Assembly (NCBI RefSeq): GCF_029533155.1
Contig: NZ_JAIZDB010000009.1
Span: 62,001-126,000 of the forward strand
From: Psychrobacillus antarcticus
GTDB lineage: Bacteria > Bacillota > Bacilli > Bacillales_A > Planococcaceae
Direction: 5' to 3'
Length of the DNA: 64,000 nt
A model generated the notes under the pieces. The model was not told the origin of the DNA. It made no database searches and saw only the letters and a program-made list of their open reading frames with translations. Positions 1 through 8,423 of the stretch are shown here, piece by piece. Position 1 is the first letter of the stretch. The number at the start of each line of letters is the position of its first letter. The translations under genes and the position numbers were made by a program.

Positions 1-200
1 TTCTAGAAATTGTAGAAGAGCGAAGGACAGTCAATCGCCATAAGATTACCGAGAAAAAAAGATGATGGTCGTGACTTCAGTCACGACCAGCATCTTTAAA
101 AAATCAAACGGTAATTATATAGCAATCAGTCTGTCCAAAGCCCTTCGAAACAATAGAAACAGGTTTAGAGCTTGAAGGACCGAACGTTTTTTTCGGTTTT
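1..200 (+). repeat. Dispersed ~185-bp element R1, copy 1
   Basis: Intergenic repeat with two further copies at 2155-2335 (same strand) and 33931-34110 (opposite strand). The centre (about 59-98) is a strong inverted repeat, AAGATGATGGTCGTGACT against AGTCACGACCAGCATCTT, with one mismatch. Outer conserved blocks include CCAAAGCCCTTCGAAA and ATAGAAACAGGTTTA. Copies 1 and 3 are nearly identical. The first bases may be cut off by the window edge. No coding potential was seen. A mobile MITE-like or structured-RNA element is likely; the family name is unknown to me. Confidence 0.8.
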
Positions 201-373
201 TCTTATAGGTATTACATATTCCTACCTTTAACAATGGTGGAAGATTTGCTAAACTAAAAAGTAGTGGAGAGAAAATAATTTAAAAGAGTCAGAAAGCTGT
301 CACAAGCAATTATGAAGTCAAACAGTATGAAATTTGATACGATAGGTACAGTAATTTGGAAAGGTTGACTGCC

Positions 374-1084
374 GTGAGTACAGATGTAAACTTCCTACTG
401 GCATTTGGTGCAGGGTTTTTAAGCTTCATTTCACCTTGTACTCTACCATTGTATCCTGCATTCTTATCATACATTACGGGAATGTCATTAGAAGAAATAA
501 AAACAGACAAGAAATTAATGCAAAAAAGAGGAATGCTCCACACATTATTCTTCTTACTAGGTTTTTCTATCATTTTTGTTGCGATAGGATTTGCAACCAC
601 TTTGGTAGGTACATTTTTCATCCAGTATGATGATCTACTTCGTCAAATTGGAGCGATATTCATTGTCATATTTGGTTTAATCATTGTAGGTGTTTTTAAA
701 CCCGAGTTTTTAATGAAAGAAAAAAAACTGCAATTTAAAAATCGTCCTGCTGGTTATTTAGGCACTATTATTATCGGAATGGCATTCGCTGCAGGTTGGA
801 CGCCATGCACAGGGCCAATTTTAGCAGCAGTAATTGTTATGGCTGGATCTAATCCAGATGCTGGTATATGGTATATGCTTGCGTATGTATTAGGGTTTGC
901 TATTCCATTTTTCATCTTGTCATTCTTTGTCACACGCCTTAACTGGATACGTAAAAATAGTAATTTAATTGTCAAAGTTGGCGGTTATATTATGATTGCA
1001 CTTGGATTGATTTTGTTTTTCGATGGTTTAACGTATATTATCCGTATACTAAGCCCGTTTTTTGGAGGTTTCATTGGATTTTAA
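374..1084 (+). CDS. ccdA: CcdA, cytochrome c biogenesis thiol-disulfide membrane protein
   Basis: Polytopic membrane protein of 236 aa, full length for the CcdA/DsbD-beta family. It passes reducing equivalents across the membrane to keep apocytochrome c haem-binding cysteines reduced. The two family cysteines sit in transmembrane segments, in the motifs [10 protein letters not shown] near the N-terminus and [10 protein letters not shown] near the middle; about six hydrophobic helices are visible. The GTG at 374 is chosen over the TTG at 356 because GGAAAGG at 358-364 lies about nine bases before it. It heads a ccdA-yneI-ccdC cluster like that of B. subtilis, with a 12-18 bp gap to the next gene. 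In that species CcdA also supports sporulation. Confidence 0.93.
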   Translation: MSTDVNFLLAFGAGFLSFISPCTLPLYPAFLSYITGMSLEEIKTDKKLMQKRGMLHTLFFLLGFSIIFVAIGFATTLVGTFFIQYDDLLRQIGAIFIVIFGLIIVGVFKPEFLMKEKKLQFKNRPAGYLGTIIIGMAFAAGWTPCTGPILAAVIVMAGSNPDAGIWYMLAYVLGFAIPFFILSFFVTRLNWIRKNSNLIVKVGGYIMIALGLILFFDGLTYIIRILSPFFGGFIGF

Positions 1085-1102
1085 CGTAAGGGGGTAATGT
1101 AT

Positions 1103-1468
1103 ATGACAACAGTCTTAGTAGTAGATGATGCCGTATTTATGCGCACAACGATTAAGAGAATGCTAGAAAATCATCAGTTTGAAGTTGTCGGAGAAGCATC
1201 TAATGGGTTAGAAGCGGTAGAGCAATACAAGTTGCTTTTACCAGATGTCGTAACGATGGATATTACAATGCCAAGAATGAATGGGATAGAAGCTGTAAAA
1301 GAGATTATAGCAGAGTATCCAAATGCTAAAATAGTGATGGTTTCGGCCCTAGGTCAACAAAAGTTAATAGTGGATGCTCTGGAATTTGGAGCAAAAGATT
1401 TTATTACAAAACCTTTCGATCCAGATCAAATTGTGAGTGTTTTACAGAATGTTACTTCTGATATATAG
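1103..1468 (+). CDS. CheY-like single-domain response regulator (YneI/CcdB type)
   Basis: A 121-aa stand-alone receiver domain. The acidic pocket (VVDDA), phosphoacceptor Asp in DVVTMDITMP (about residue 52), Thr/Ser switch region (VMVSALG) and Lys (FITKPFDP) are all present, so phosphorylation is expected. There is no output domain. It lies between ccdA and ccdC exactly as yneI (also called ccdB) does in B. subtilis. The ATG at 1103 is preferred to the one at 1097 because of the purine-rich AAGGGGG about seven bases upstream. Its partner kinase and its role in cytochrome c maturation are unknown; the neighbourhood alone links it to that pathway. Confidence 0.88.
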   Translation: MTTVLVVDDAVFMRTTIKRMLENHQFEVVGEASNGLEAVEQYKLLLPDVVTMDITMPRMNGIEAVKEIIAEYPNAKIVMVSALGQQKLIVDALEFGAKDFITKPFDPDQIVSVLQNVTSDI

Positions 1469-1519
1469 GAACTTTATCCCTGTTTAACAATCTTTTATTG
1501 CAATAGAAGGGAATTACTA

Positions 1520-1999
1520 ATGTTAGATAAAATAACTCCAAATATGTTACTAATTGCTTCCACAGTAGTTGCAATTGGTATGGGAATTCTCGTTACAACG
1601 GTTCGAGCAAAATCTGCTAAACGACCAGCAAGTGTGAAAAAGATATTATTGCCTCCCATGTTCATGTCCACTGGTGCATTGATGTTCATATTTCCATATT
1701 TCCGTGTTACTTTTTTGGAATTTATGGAAGCAATCGCTGTAGGAATGCTATTCTCCATTGTCCTTATTTGGACCTCTAAATTTGAACGAAGAGACGGAGA
1801 AATATATTTAAAGCAATCGAAGGCATTTATATTCATCTTGTTCGGTTTGTTGATTGTCCGTATTATAGGTAAAATATTGCTAAGTTCTACCATTGAAATT
1901 GGTGCCCTTAGTGGTATGTTTTGGATATTAGCATTCGGTATGATTGTACCGTGGAGAATTGCTATGTTCGTTCAGTATAAAAAATTACAATACAAATGA
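1520..1999 (+). CDS. ccdC: CcdC family membrane protein
   Basis: A 159-aa membrane protein with about five hydrophobic helices and a basic tail, matching the length and layout of CcdC (YneJ). In B. subtilis ccdC is the third gene of the ccdA locus and is dispensable for cytochrome c synthesis; its biochemical role is not known. It starts at ATG 1520 after the GAAGGGAA ribosome binding site and is followed at once by a strong Rho-independent terminator at 2001-2040, which closes the ccdA-yneI-ccdC unit. Assignment rests on context and hydrophobic profile more than on motifs. Confidence 0.85.
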   Translation: MLDKITPNMLLIASTVVAIGMGILVTTVRAKSAKRPASVKKILLPPMFMSTGALMFIFPYFRVTFLEFMEAIAVGMLFSIVLIWTSKFERRDGEIYLKQSKAFIFILFGLLIVRIIGKILLSSTIEIGALSGMFWILAFGMIVPWRIAMFVQYKKLQYK

Positions 2000-2000
2000 G

Positions 2001-2040
2001 AAAAAGTGAGCATCCTATATAATAGGGTTGCTCACTTTTT
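2001..2040 (+). terminator. Rho-independent terminator after ccdC
   Basis: Inverted repeat AAAAAGTGAGCA ... TGCTCACTTTTT followed by GTTTG, directly after the ccdC stop. A-rich and T-rich flanks make it potentially bidirectional. Confidence 0.85.
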
Positions 2041-2093
2041 GTTTGATAGAAAGTATATAAAAATGTACGAGGAAACTGGGTTTATGGAACTTT

Positions 2094-2338
2094 AAAGAAT
2101 GAGTAATATTACTCATTCCCGTTTCAGTTGGGGTACAAAGGCTAAGAGCGCATCGACTTACCTGTTTCTAAGAGTTGTAGGAAGGCGACGGAAAGACTAA
2201 CGCCAGAAGATTACGGAAAAAAGGGATGCTGGTTGTGACGACGGTCACAATCAGCATCCCTAAAAATTCACTCGGTAATCATGCATAACTTCTGACCAAA
2301 GCCCTCCGGAAACGATAGAAACAGGTTTTACCTTAACC
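2094..2338 (+). repeat. Repeat R3 fragment followed by R1 copy 2
   Basis: Positions 2094-2150 hold a segment (CGTTTCAGTTGGGGTACAAA, then AAGAGCGC) that recurs inverted at about 34402-34462. Positions 2155-2335 hold a diverged copy of element R1. Its central hairpin at about 2226-2264 pairs GGGATGCTGGTTGTGAC with GTCACAATCAGCATCCC. Relative to copies 1 and 3 both arms have changed together (AAA/TTT to GGG/CCC, and a C-G to a T-A pair), so the stem is kept. The whole intergenic space between ccdC and the DUF2621 gene is repeat material. Confidence 0.75.
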
Positions 2339-2353
2339 TTCTTATTGATTTGA

Positions 2354-2812
2354 TTAGCTTGTCTTGCCCACAGACAGCTCAAAATACTTGTTAAAAGGCG
2401 TTACATCAATGTTTAATTCAGCAAGTTTTTTGCGTAAAAATTTATGATCTCGTTTTGGAGTTGCAATGATATATCCCCGTATTAATAACTCACGAGTAAT
2501 AGATGTTGCTTTTTCCTCTAATGCTAACTGTCCAATTTTTCCTGCTATTTTTTGTTTAGCAACAGGTCTGAACAAATCAGGAACGGGAGTCACTAATTCG
2601 TTGAGCAGATGCTTTTGCTCATCATTCCAAAGATGGATTGTTTGATCTACATAATATTCTTCCCAATCTAAATCAGATTTACCGTCTTCCTTTGGTAGTG
2701 ACTTACCAAACTTGCGGAACATAAAGAAGCCGCCAATCCCCATAAGTACCACTAAAAGGACAACCCAAAAAAGGATAAACCATAAAAACCAACCTTCTAG
2801 CAAACTATTCAC
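2354..2812 (-). CDS. DUF2621 family membrane-anchored protein (YneK-like)
   Basis: A 152-aa protein with one N-terminal transmembrane helix (about residues 10-32) and a soluble acidic and basic domain. It is recognisable as the DUF2621 family, represented by B. subtilis YneK, which sits next to ccdC there too. Orientation is opposite to ccdC. No catalytic motif is visible and no function is known. The soluble part is rich in Lys/Glu and Leu and could be a protein-interaction domain. Its position between ccdC and the small-protein genes is conserved synteny rather than evidence of a shared pathway. Confidence 0.8.
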   Translation of the reverse strand: MNSLLEGWFLWFILFWVVLLVVLMGIGGFFMFRKFGKSLPKEDGKSDLDWEEYYVDQTIHLWNDEQKHLLNELVTPVPDLFRPVAKQKIAGKIGQLALEEKATSITRELLIRGYIIATPKRDHKFLRKKLAELNIDVTPFNKYFELSVGKTS

Positions 2813-2918
2813 CTCATTCTCTAATATTCAGTATAAGTTGTTCCGCAAAATATTTCATCCTCCATGTATACTTTCTTTAAAAAAAGTTCTATTTAGTAAT
2901 TGAAAGGAGGGGATACAC

Positions 2919-3134
2919 ATGGCAAACCTAGAGTATAAGCATGCAGTTTTAAGACTTATTTTCGAAGGAGAGGTAACGGAAGATGGCAAGATGATCACTA
3001 AGTCAAAATCTTACCGAAATGTTCGAGCTAATGTTACAGCAGACCAACTAGCAAGTTTTGCAGCAACAATTAGTTCGTTCTCCGAGAGATCATACATCGG
3101 AGCAGAGAAGCTTGAAACTATGCAAGTAATCTAA
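2919..3134 (+). CDS. DUF1659 domain small protein
   Basis: A 71-aa soluble protein with the DUF1659 pattern (an L/V-rich strand, then KSKSYRNVRANVTADQL, ending in a conserved RSYIGAEKL segment). The ribosome binding site AAAGGAGGGG is excellent. It is typically paired with a DUF2922 gene, as here (next gene at 3243), and with a YvrJ-type peptide gene. The trio is common in Bacillales; no member has an established function. Strong translation signals suggest abundant expression. Confidence 0.85.
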   Translation: MANLEYKHAVLRLIFEGEVTEDGKMITKSKSYRNVRANVTADQLASFAATISSFSERSYIGAEKLETMQVI

Positions 3135-3242
3135 TAGGTACAAAAGCGCAAGCGCTGGAGTCTGGACGGTGAATCACTTGTAGAAAGTTAACCACAGATG
3201 TAGGAGTTTATTACTGAAAAATTAGAAAGGAGACTGGAGAAA
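3135..3242. repeat. Fragment of a Bacillales AGCGC-type intergenic repeat
   Basis: Between the DUF1659 and DUF2922 genes lies AGCGCAAGCGCT (perfect short palindrome) followed by GGAGTCTGGACGG. A similar GGAGTCTAGAC block occurs at about 18193-18203 within another repeat. It looks like a truncated dispersed element. The downstream part carries the AGAAAGGAG ribosome binding site of the DUF2922 gene. Confidence 0.4.
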
Positions 3243-3455
3243 ATGGCTAAAACTCTACAATTACAATTCGTAACAGCACATGGAAAGAATGTCACAATTT
3301 CTGTGGATGAACCGAAAAGCACTTTAACTGAAACAGAGATTCAAACAGGCATGCAAGCAATTATTGCAAGTAATGCTTTTCAATCGGACGGTTCCCCTTT
3401 GGCAGTTATTAAAAGTGCCAAAGTAGTAGATCGAACAGTTACCGAAATTATTTAA
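3243..3455 (+). CDS. DUF2922 domain small protein
   Basis: A 70-aa protein matching DUF2922 (LQLQFVTAHGKNVTISVDEP, then a helical ...TEIQTGMQAIIAS segment and SAKVVDRTV). It is the usual partner of DUF1659. The Shine-Dalgarno AGAAAGGAGA lies about eight bases before ATG 3243. A tight terminator follows at 3460-3490. Function is unknown; the partnership is seen repeatedly in related genomes, and I infer, without proof, that the two proteins act together. Confidence 0.85.
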   Translation: MAKTLQLQFVTAHGKNVTISVDEPKSTLTETEIQTGMQAIIASNAFQSDGSPLAVIKSAKVVDRTVTEII

Positions 3456-3459
3456 CTGT

Positions 3460-3490
3460 AAGACTCTCCCGAAAAGGAGAGTCTTTTTTT
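3460..3490 (+). terminator. Rho-independent terminator after DUF2922 gene
   Basis: Stem AAGACTCTCC / GGAGAGTCTT with a short CGAAAA-type loop and a T-run (TTTTTTT) immediately after the second arm. Confidence 0.85.
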
Positions 3491-3520
3491 AAGAATTCAA
3501 AGGGATGGATGTGAAATAGT

Positions 3521-3643
3521 ATGGAGCAGTGGCTAAGTATAATTCAAGATGTTGGCTTTCCGATCTTTGTATCATTTTATTTGATGCACCGAGTGGAAAC
3601 AAAACTAGAAGAAATTAAAAACGTCCTGTTATCGCTAAATTAG
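3521..3643 (+). CDS. YvrJ family 40-aa peptide
   Basis: Short gene of 40 codons: starts MEQWLSIIQDVGFPIFVSFY and ends in an amphipathic KLEEIKNVLLSLN tail. This is the YvrJ family pattern (one hydrophobic helix containing G-F-P, then an R/K/E-rich stretch), a holin-like micro-protein of unknown role. GGGATGGATG upstream can serve as a weak ribosome binding site. It lies just downstream of the DUF1659/DUF2922 pair, its usual company. It is separated from them by a terminator, so it probably has its own promoter. Confidence 0.75.
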   Translation: MEQWLSIIQDVGFPIFVSFYLMHRVETKLEEIKNVLLSLN

Positions 3644-3747
3644 TACATTTATTCACAAATCTGTTGAAATAAATAAGACAATGTAGTTGAAGGTCTAAAA
3701 TTGTTTCGTTAAGATGAGTGTATGAAGAGAAAAGCGAGGTCTCATGA

Positions 3748-4338
3748 ATGAAGAAATTATTCGTAGTTTTACTTATTTCCTTAGTAGTTCTTGTTGGTTG
3801 TGGTAGCAGTGGTAATTTTGAAGCACAGACAAAATGGGAAATATCCGATTTTGAATATGATAACCAGCGTGGAGAAAAGGTTTCTTTGGAGGATTTAAAA
3901 GGCACTGTCTGGTTAGCGACATTTATTTTCACAAATTGTGAAACTGTATGTCCTCCAATGACATTCAATATGAGTGACATTCAAGCGATGTTAAGTGAAA
4001 AAGGAATTGAAGATTACAAAATTGTTGAATTTAGTGTTGACCCAGAAGTCGATACTCCAGAGAAACTCCAAGAATATATCGGAAATTACGATGTAGTAGA
4101 TGAAAGTAAATGGGAACTGTTAACTGGCTATACACAGGAACATATAAGCGGCTTTGCAGCTGATTCCTTTAAGACTTTAGTTCGTGATGATCCGAATACA
4201 AACCAAGTGATTCATGGTACATCTTTTTATCTTGTAGACCAAAATGGTGTAGTTGTAAAAAACTATAGTGGCAATACGGATGTACCTAAAGAAGAAATTG
4301 TAATAGATGTGGAAACACTAATTGAAGATGGAAAATAA
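3748..4338 (+). CDS. SCO1/SenC family copper chaperone lipoprotein
   Basis: A 196-aa membrane-anchored lipoprotein: N-terminal hydrophobic segment with lipobox LVGC (Cys at about 18), then a thioredoxin fold. The copper/redox motif is CETVCPP (C-x3-C) and the distal copper-ligand His is in VIHGTSFYL. It corresponds to BsSco (YpmQ), which helps assemble the CuA centre of cytochrome c oxidase outside the membrane. That fits functionally with ccdA nearby and with CopC/CopD at 35 kb. It is monocistronic, with its own terminator immediately downstream. Confidence 0.92.
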   Translation: MKKLFVVLLISLVVLVGCGSSGNFEAQTKWEISDFEYDNQRGEKVSLEDLKGTVWLATFIFTNCETVCPPMTFNMSDIQAMLSEKGIEDYKIVEFSVDPEVDTPEKLQEYIGNYDVVDESKWELLTGYTQEHISGFAADSFKTLVRDDPNTNQVIHGTSFYLVDQNGVVVKNYSGNTDVPKEEIVIDVETLIEDGK

Positions 4339-4373
4339 AAATCAGCCTTTCCAATTGGAGAGGCTGATTTTTA
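4337..4373 (+). terminator. Terminator after the SCO1 gene
   Basis: Inverted repeat AAAAATCAGCCTTT ... AGGCTGATTTTT overlapping the stop codon region, with T-rich 3' flank. Confidence 0.85.
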
Positions 4374-4377
4374 TTTA

Positions 4378-4646
4378 TCCCGCATTAACGGACAGGCCGA
4401 TTAAAGTCGCCACGTCCTGTGGCAACATCGGCACTAGTACGTCCTGTACGTCGTAATACTCCCACTTCAAGGCTTGGCCAAGCAACAAAGCATAAGTAGG
4501 AGATAACTGTCCGTAAAAGCCCGAATGATTCTGTCCAGCAGGATGTTGGTCGCTCAGGCCTTGCCGCACGACACGGCGTTATTTGCCTGAGTTCAGTTTT
4601 TCAATCAGTGGGGATGAAGAAGACCCCCACTGATTGAAGTTTCACT
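4378..4646 (-). repeat. Dispersed element R2, long copy
   Basis: About 265 bp, inverted relative to the copy at 28968-29178. Shared blocks include TCAGTGGGG/CCCCACTGA near the mscL end, the hairpin GCCTGAG...CTCAGGC with GTGCGGCAA, the phrase GACCAACATCCTG, and AAGCCTTGAAGTGGGAG. This copy has an extra module of about 60 bp (4390-4452) containing GCCACGTCCTGTGGC. A related module, GCCGCAGGACGCGGC, occurs at about 34370-34384. A 64-codon open frame inside it is a by-product of the repeat. Confidence 0.75.
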
Positions 4647-5024
4647 TTATGCATTATTTTGTTTTTTCAACAAATCTCTAATCTCTTCCAATAATACCTC
4701 TTTCGAGTCAACGGGAGGAGCTTCTTCTATAATTGCCACAACATCTTCTTTACGTTTAAATTTAGATAATAATCGAATAAACATGAAAATTGCAAAAGCA
4801 ACAACTAGAAAATCAAAAACCGATTGAATAAAGTTTCCGTATAAAATTTCTTTATAATGCAACGAAGAAAACTTACCACTAGGAAGTAGTAAACCAATAG
4901 TTGGCGTAATTATATGTTCTACTAAGGATGATACGATTTTTCCAAAAGCTGCTCCAATAACAACAGCAACTGCTAAATCTAGTACATTTCCTTTAAATGC
5001 AAACTCTTTGAAATCTTTCCACAT
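4647..5024 (-). CDS. mscL: MscL large-conductance mechanosensitive channel
   Basis: A 125-aa protein, full length for MscL. The N-terminal [21 protein letters not shown] amphipathic helix and first transmembrane pore helix are unmistakable, followed by a periplasmic loop, a second transmembrane helix ([17 protein letters not shown]) and a charged C-terminal bundle. It opens as an osmotic emergency valve in the cytoplasmic membrane. It is a single gene, divergent from the GGDEF/EAL gene, with element R2 directly downstream. Confidence 0.95.
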   Translation of the reverse strand: MWKDFKEFAFKGNVLDLAVAVVIGAAFGKIVSSLVEHIITPTIGLLLPSGKFSSLHYKEILYGNFIQSVFDFLVVAFAIFMFIRLLSKFKRKEDVVAIIEEAPPVDSKEVLLEEIRDLLKKQNNA

Positions 5025-5158
5025 ATATTTCCACCTCCATACTATAATTCTACAAATATATTCAGAGTTTGTATATGCCTACAATTTCCAATTTATACTA
5101 TTGTTTATAGTGTTTTTGTGCTATTGTTTTTATAGAATACAAGCTAGGAGGTGTGCTT

Positions 5159-6646
5159 ATGCCGGTGAAAAAAACATATCGCAAAATATCCATTCGTATT
5201 GTTCTAATTTATGTAATAATCAGTTTTCTGTGGATCCTCCTATCTGATGTAATGTTATTTAGATTTTTCCCTAAAAGTATGTTTATATCAATGCTGAAAG
5301 GGGTTATTTTTATATGTTTAAGTGCACTATTACTTTTGTATTTGATGAAGCAATCCTGGAGTGTTCAAGCAGACCTAATTGCAAAGGAATATGTAGATGA
5401 TTTGACGGGACTTCAAAATAGAAGCTCTTTGCAACATATTTTAGCCAAGATTATACATAATAAAGAAAGATTTCACTTGTTATTTATCGACTTTGACCGA
5501 TTTAAAATGATCAACGACTTATACGGACATGACATAGGGGACATAGTACTAAAAAAGGTTTCCGACACATTACGAGGTAATTCCCATATTAAATTTTCTG
5601 ATACTATTTCAAGATGGATAGCAGATGAATTTATTGTCATTTTAAAGAATAAATCCGATCAGGAAGTAGATTTGTTTGTAAGTAGCTTACTTACAGAAAC
5701 CTCTGCTCCGATTCATATTTCAGACAAGGAAATAGTGAATCATATTAGTATTGGTTCAGTCCACTACCCAGAGGATACGATAAAAAGCCCTGAACTAGTA
5801 CGATTTGCAGAAATTGCAGCCGAAGAGGCGAAGAAAAATGGTGGATCAGCCCACGTTAGATATCGAAAAGAACTATCTGAAAAAGCAAATAGAGTATTAT
5901 ATTTAGAAGAACGTTTAAAGCACTCGTTAGAAAATCAAGAATTATTTCTTAACTTTCAACCACTGATTGCCACAAATAACCATCAGATTATTGGGGTAGA
6001 AACGCTTATTCGTTGGGATCACGATGGTCAAATAATTTCTCCAAAAGAATTCATTCCGGTTGCGGAAAAAAGTGGATTGATTATTCAAATAGGTGACTAT
6101 GTACTTCGCGAAACATGTAAGAGCATTCCTCTTATTGAAGATACACTAAAAAAAGATTTATGTTTTAGTGTGAATGTATCCGCAAGACAATTTTATCAAA
6201 AGGATTATATAGCTAGAACAAAACAAATCATGCATGATACGAAGATTAATCCTTCTAAAATTGTATTAGAAATTACGGAATCGATTATAATGGAGTATGC
6301 GGATTTTGTTATTGAATCTTTGCATGAATTACGAGAATTTGGCTTTCAAATTGCAATTGACGATTTTGGAACGGGCTATTCTTCGTTTAAATATTTGGAG
6401 TTACTACCAGTTAATATTATTAAAATAGATCAAAGCTTTACACAGTCTATTGATAAAGTTCGAACGAAAGCAATTGTCCAATCAATCATTTCCCTGGCAC
6501 ATAACTTAAATATGAAAATTTTGGCAGAAGGAGTAGAAAGTCTCTTCCAAGTAGCTAGCTTGAAGGAAATGGACTGTCACTTTTTACAAGGCTATTATTT
6601 CAGTAAACCCTTAACATTAGATATTCTTTTAGAGCAATATAAGTAG
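5159..6646 (+). CDS. Membrane GGDEF-EAL protein, probable c-di-GMP phosphodiesterase
   Basis: A 495-aa protein: two N-terminal transmembrane helices (about 12-32 and 45-65), a GGDEF domain (about 80-235) and a C-terminal EAL domain (about 245-495). The diguanylate cyclase signature is degenerate (WIADEF in place of GGDEF), so synthesis is unlikely; the domain may bind GTP as a regulator. EAL catalytic features look intact: ETLIRW, NVSARQF, LEITES, DDFGTGYSS, IKID, AEGVE and LQGYYFSKP. It probably degrades cyclic di-GMP at the membrane. ATG 5159 is used because TAGGAGGTG lies just upstream. It may be co-transcribed with the next gene (17-bp gap). Confidence 0.88.
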   Translation: MPVKKTYRKISIRIVLIYVIISFLWILLSDVMLFRFFPKSMFISMLKGVIFICLSALLLLYLMKQSWSVQADLIAKEYVDDLTGLQNRSSLQHILAKIIHNKERFHLLFIDFDRFKMINDLYGHDIGDIVLKKVSDTLRGNSHIKFSDTISRWIADEFIVILKNKSDQEVDLFVSSLLTETSAPIHISDKEIVNHISIGSVHYPEDTIKSPELVRFAEIAAEEAKKNGGSAHVRYRKELSEKANRVLYLEERLKHSLENQELFLNFQPLIATNNHQIIGVETLIRWDHDGQIISPKEFIPVAEKSGLIIQIGDYVLRETCKSIPLIEDTLKKDLCFSVNVSARQFYQKDYIARTKQIMHDTKINPSKIVLEITESIIMEYADFVIESLHELREFGFQIAIDDFGTGYSSFKYLELLPVNIIKIDQSFTQSIDKVRTKAIVQSIISLAHNLNMKILAEGVESLFQVASLKEMDCHFLQGYYFSKPLTLDILLEQYK

Positions 6647-6663
6647 AATAGGTGAATGAATAG

Positions 6664-7332
6664 ATGAAGAAACAAAAGGGAATATCCTATAAAACAAAAG
6701 TTTGGATGATTGTATTACTTCTTCCATTTACAGTAACTATCTATATATTAGCAATTATTGGATGGAAAGAGCTTATAAAAATACCCGTTGTACAAGAGTG
6801 GGCAGAGACTCTTCAAAAGAGTACAGTAAAATTGGATGTGCCTAACGAGTATATTGAATTGTATAAAAAAGCAGAAGAAAGTTATGGTGTTCCATGGACA
6901 TTATTAGCTGCTCATCACCGAATTGAGACCAGATTTTCGACAATGGACCCTTTACTTTCTCCAGCTGGAGCTGAAGGGCATATGCAATTTATGCCATGTA
7001 CATTTGTTGGTTGGTCGCACCCAAGCTGTGGCGGATTGGGTAAAGGAGATATTCCTGAGAAGGATAAGATCAATCCGGCGATTATCGAGAAATACGGAGG
7101 GTACGGGGTAGATGCTAATAATGATGGAAAAGCCGATCCATACGATTTAGAGGATGCTGTCTATAGTGCTGCCAACTATCTAGCGGCAAGTGGTGCTGCG
7201 GACGGAGAAATAGAAAAAGCCATTTTCAATTATAATCATAGTGAGAAATATGTAGAAGACGTTCTTCACTTTTATCATTTATACGAAAGTCAGGCAAAAG
7301 AATTACAAGCAGCATATTCACCAAATGAATAA
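6664..7332 (+). CDS. Membrane-anchored lytic transglycosylase-like (SLT fold) protein
   Basis: A 222-aa protein with one N-terminal transmembrane helix and an extracytoplasmic lysozyme-like domain. The motif VPWTLLAAHHRIETRF places the catalytic Glu as in soluble lytic transglycosylases. AGAEGHMQFMP is the family's G-x-MQ-F/I-MP signature. A D-N-N-D-G-K-A-D loop (about 154-165) resembles a calcium-binding loop, and NYLAASGA plus FNYNHSEKYV complete the fold. It should cleave peptidoglycan glycan strands. It follows the EAL gene by 17 bp and ends at a terminator. The distal domain at 49661-50668 has a related fold. Confidence 0.85.
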   Translation: MKKQKGISYKTKVWMIVLLLPFTVTIYILAIIGWKELIKIPVVQEWAETLQKSTVKLDVPNEYIELYKKAEESYGVPWTLLAAHHRIETRFSTMDPLLSPAGAEGHMQFMPCTFVGWSHPSCGGLGKGDIPEKDKINPAIIEKYGGYGVDANNDGKADPYDLEDAVYSAANYLAASGAADGEIEKAIFNYNHSEKYVEDVLHFYHLYESQAKELQAAYSPNE

Positions 7333-7370
7333 AAAAAGGAAGTACTCATGATGAGTACTTCCTCTTTTTT
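7331..7370 (+). terminator. Terminator after the transglycosylase gene
   Basis: Perfect stem AGGAAGTACTCAT / ATGAGTACTTCCT with A-rich left and T-rich right flanks; probably bidirectional, also serving the convergent GlsB-type gene. Confidence 0.88.
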
Positions 7371-7375
7371 GAATA

Positions 7376-7627
7376 TTATGCTTTGCGCATAGCTTTTAAG
7401 ATAAAGCTTAGTATAAATACTAAGATAATTGCACCAATTAGTGCTGGTATAATTGCCATATCCCAGATAACAGGACCCATGTTAGGGAATATTAATCCAC
7501 CAATCCATGCACCGATGATACCTGCGATAATATTACCGATAATTCCTCCTGGTATGTCTTTACCTAAAATAAGACCTGCAAGCCAGCCGATTATACCACC
7601 AATTATTAAATATAAAATGAATCCCAT
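7376..7627 (-). CDS. GlsB/YeaQ/YmgE family small membrane protein
   Basis: An 83-aa protein with three hydrophobic helices and the Gly-rich repeats typical of the transglycosylase-associated/GlsB family (IIGGIIGWLAGLILG, IIGNIIAGIIGAWIGG). Relatives respond to envelope or general stress and may help anchor Asp23-type proteins. The start at 7627 is chosen over 7636 because AAGGAGATGGAAAAA gives normal spacing only for the inner ATG. A single gene. Confidence 0.85.
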   Translation of the reverse strand: MGFILYLIIGGIIGWLAGLILGKDIPGGIIGNIIAGIIGAWIGGLIFPNMGPVIWDMAIIPALIGAIILVFILSFILKAMRKA

Positions 7628-7718
7628 TTTTTCCATCTCCTTATGAATGTATTATTGCTTCACACTCTTTATATATCCACCTAAAAGAATAAATAAACCT
7701 AATATCAATTATTTTTTT

Positions 7719-8268
7719 AACTTTTGCATTCAATGAACTGGAAAAATGGTCTAAAGCTCATTCATGACCGGCAGGATTAAAGCTTGCAACTCCATCTTCA
7801 TGTACATCAATTTCATAACCTAAGTTGAATGCATCTACCGCAGTGTGGAGAATACAAATTTCTGTACATACTCCAACTAAATGGATTTCCTCAATATTTC
7901 TAGCGCTTAGTAGCTGTTGCAAGTTCGTTCCAGCAAACGCACTATAACGTGTTTTGGCTAGACAAAAAAATTTCTCCTTATTTTTTTCGTAGAGACTTTT
8001 TAGTTGTCCATATAATTCTCTTCCTTTAGTATTTTTTATTAATATCCTTTATATTATGTGGGGGAAATAATTTCATTTCAGGGTGAAGCAAGTCGTTTTT
8101 CTTATGTAAATCGACAGGGAGTATAACGAGCTCATTTTCTTCTCAGAAATTTTATGTTAACGAAACAATTGATTCTTCGATTTCTTGACCCAGCTTGCCA
8201 CAGGTTAATGCACCTTCATCTGCAACAAAATCAACTGTATAGTCAATAACTAATAATTCCTTTTTCAT
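7719..8268 (-). pseudogene. Nicotinamidase/isochorismatase-family hydrolase, decayed
   Basis: Reading the minus strand from ATG 8268 (good AAGGAGGAG site upstream) gives MKKELLVIDYTVDFVADEG, the start of a PncA-like cysteine hydrolase. Several in-frame stops and frameshifts follow. Recognisable later pieces in shifted frames include LLHPEMKLFPPHNI, AKTRYSAFAGTNL, EIHLVGVCTEICILHTAVDA and VASFNPAGHE. The triad Asp, Lys and Cys are each still encoded. Near the end a TGA replaces the Trp codon of the family's HxWAL segment. At least three stops and one frameshift make it non-functional. Confidence 0.85.
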
Positions 8269-8423
8269 AAATGGATCTCCTCCTTTTTAATTACTTTTAG
8301 TAGGATGTAAAACGAGAGGAAATCTAGCAAAATATATTAATTTTAATTTTCTAAATATTTTGCTTTTTGAAGTTTTTTGTATTATAATTTTGAAAAAAGG
8401 GAGTGGAGAATACGGATGTTCGC

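Noticed and set aside
4375-4569. 64-codon open frame on the minus strand, similar to one at 28982-29167
   Set aside because: Both lie inside copies of repeat R2 and arise from the repeat sequence; no start signals.
7383-7646. 87-codon frame antisense to the GlsB-type gene
   Set aside because: Shadow of a strongly conserved hydrophobic gene on the other strand.
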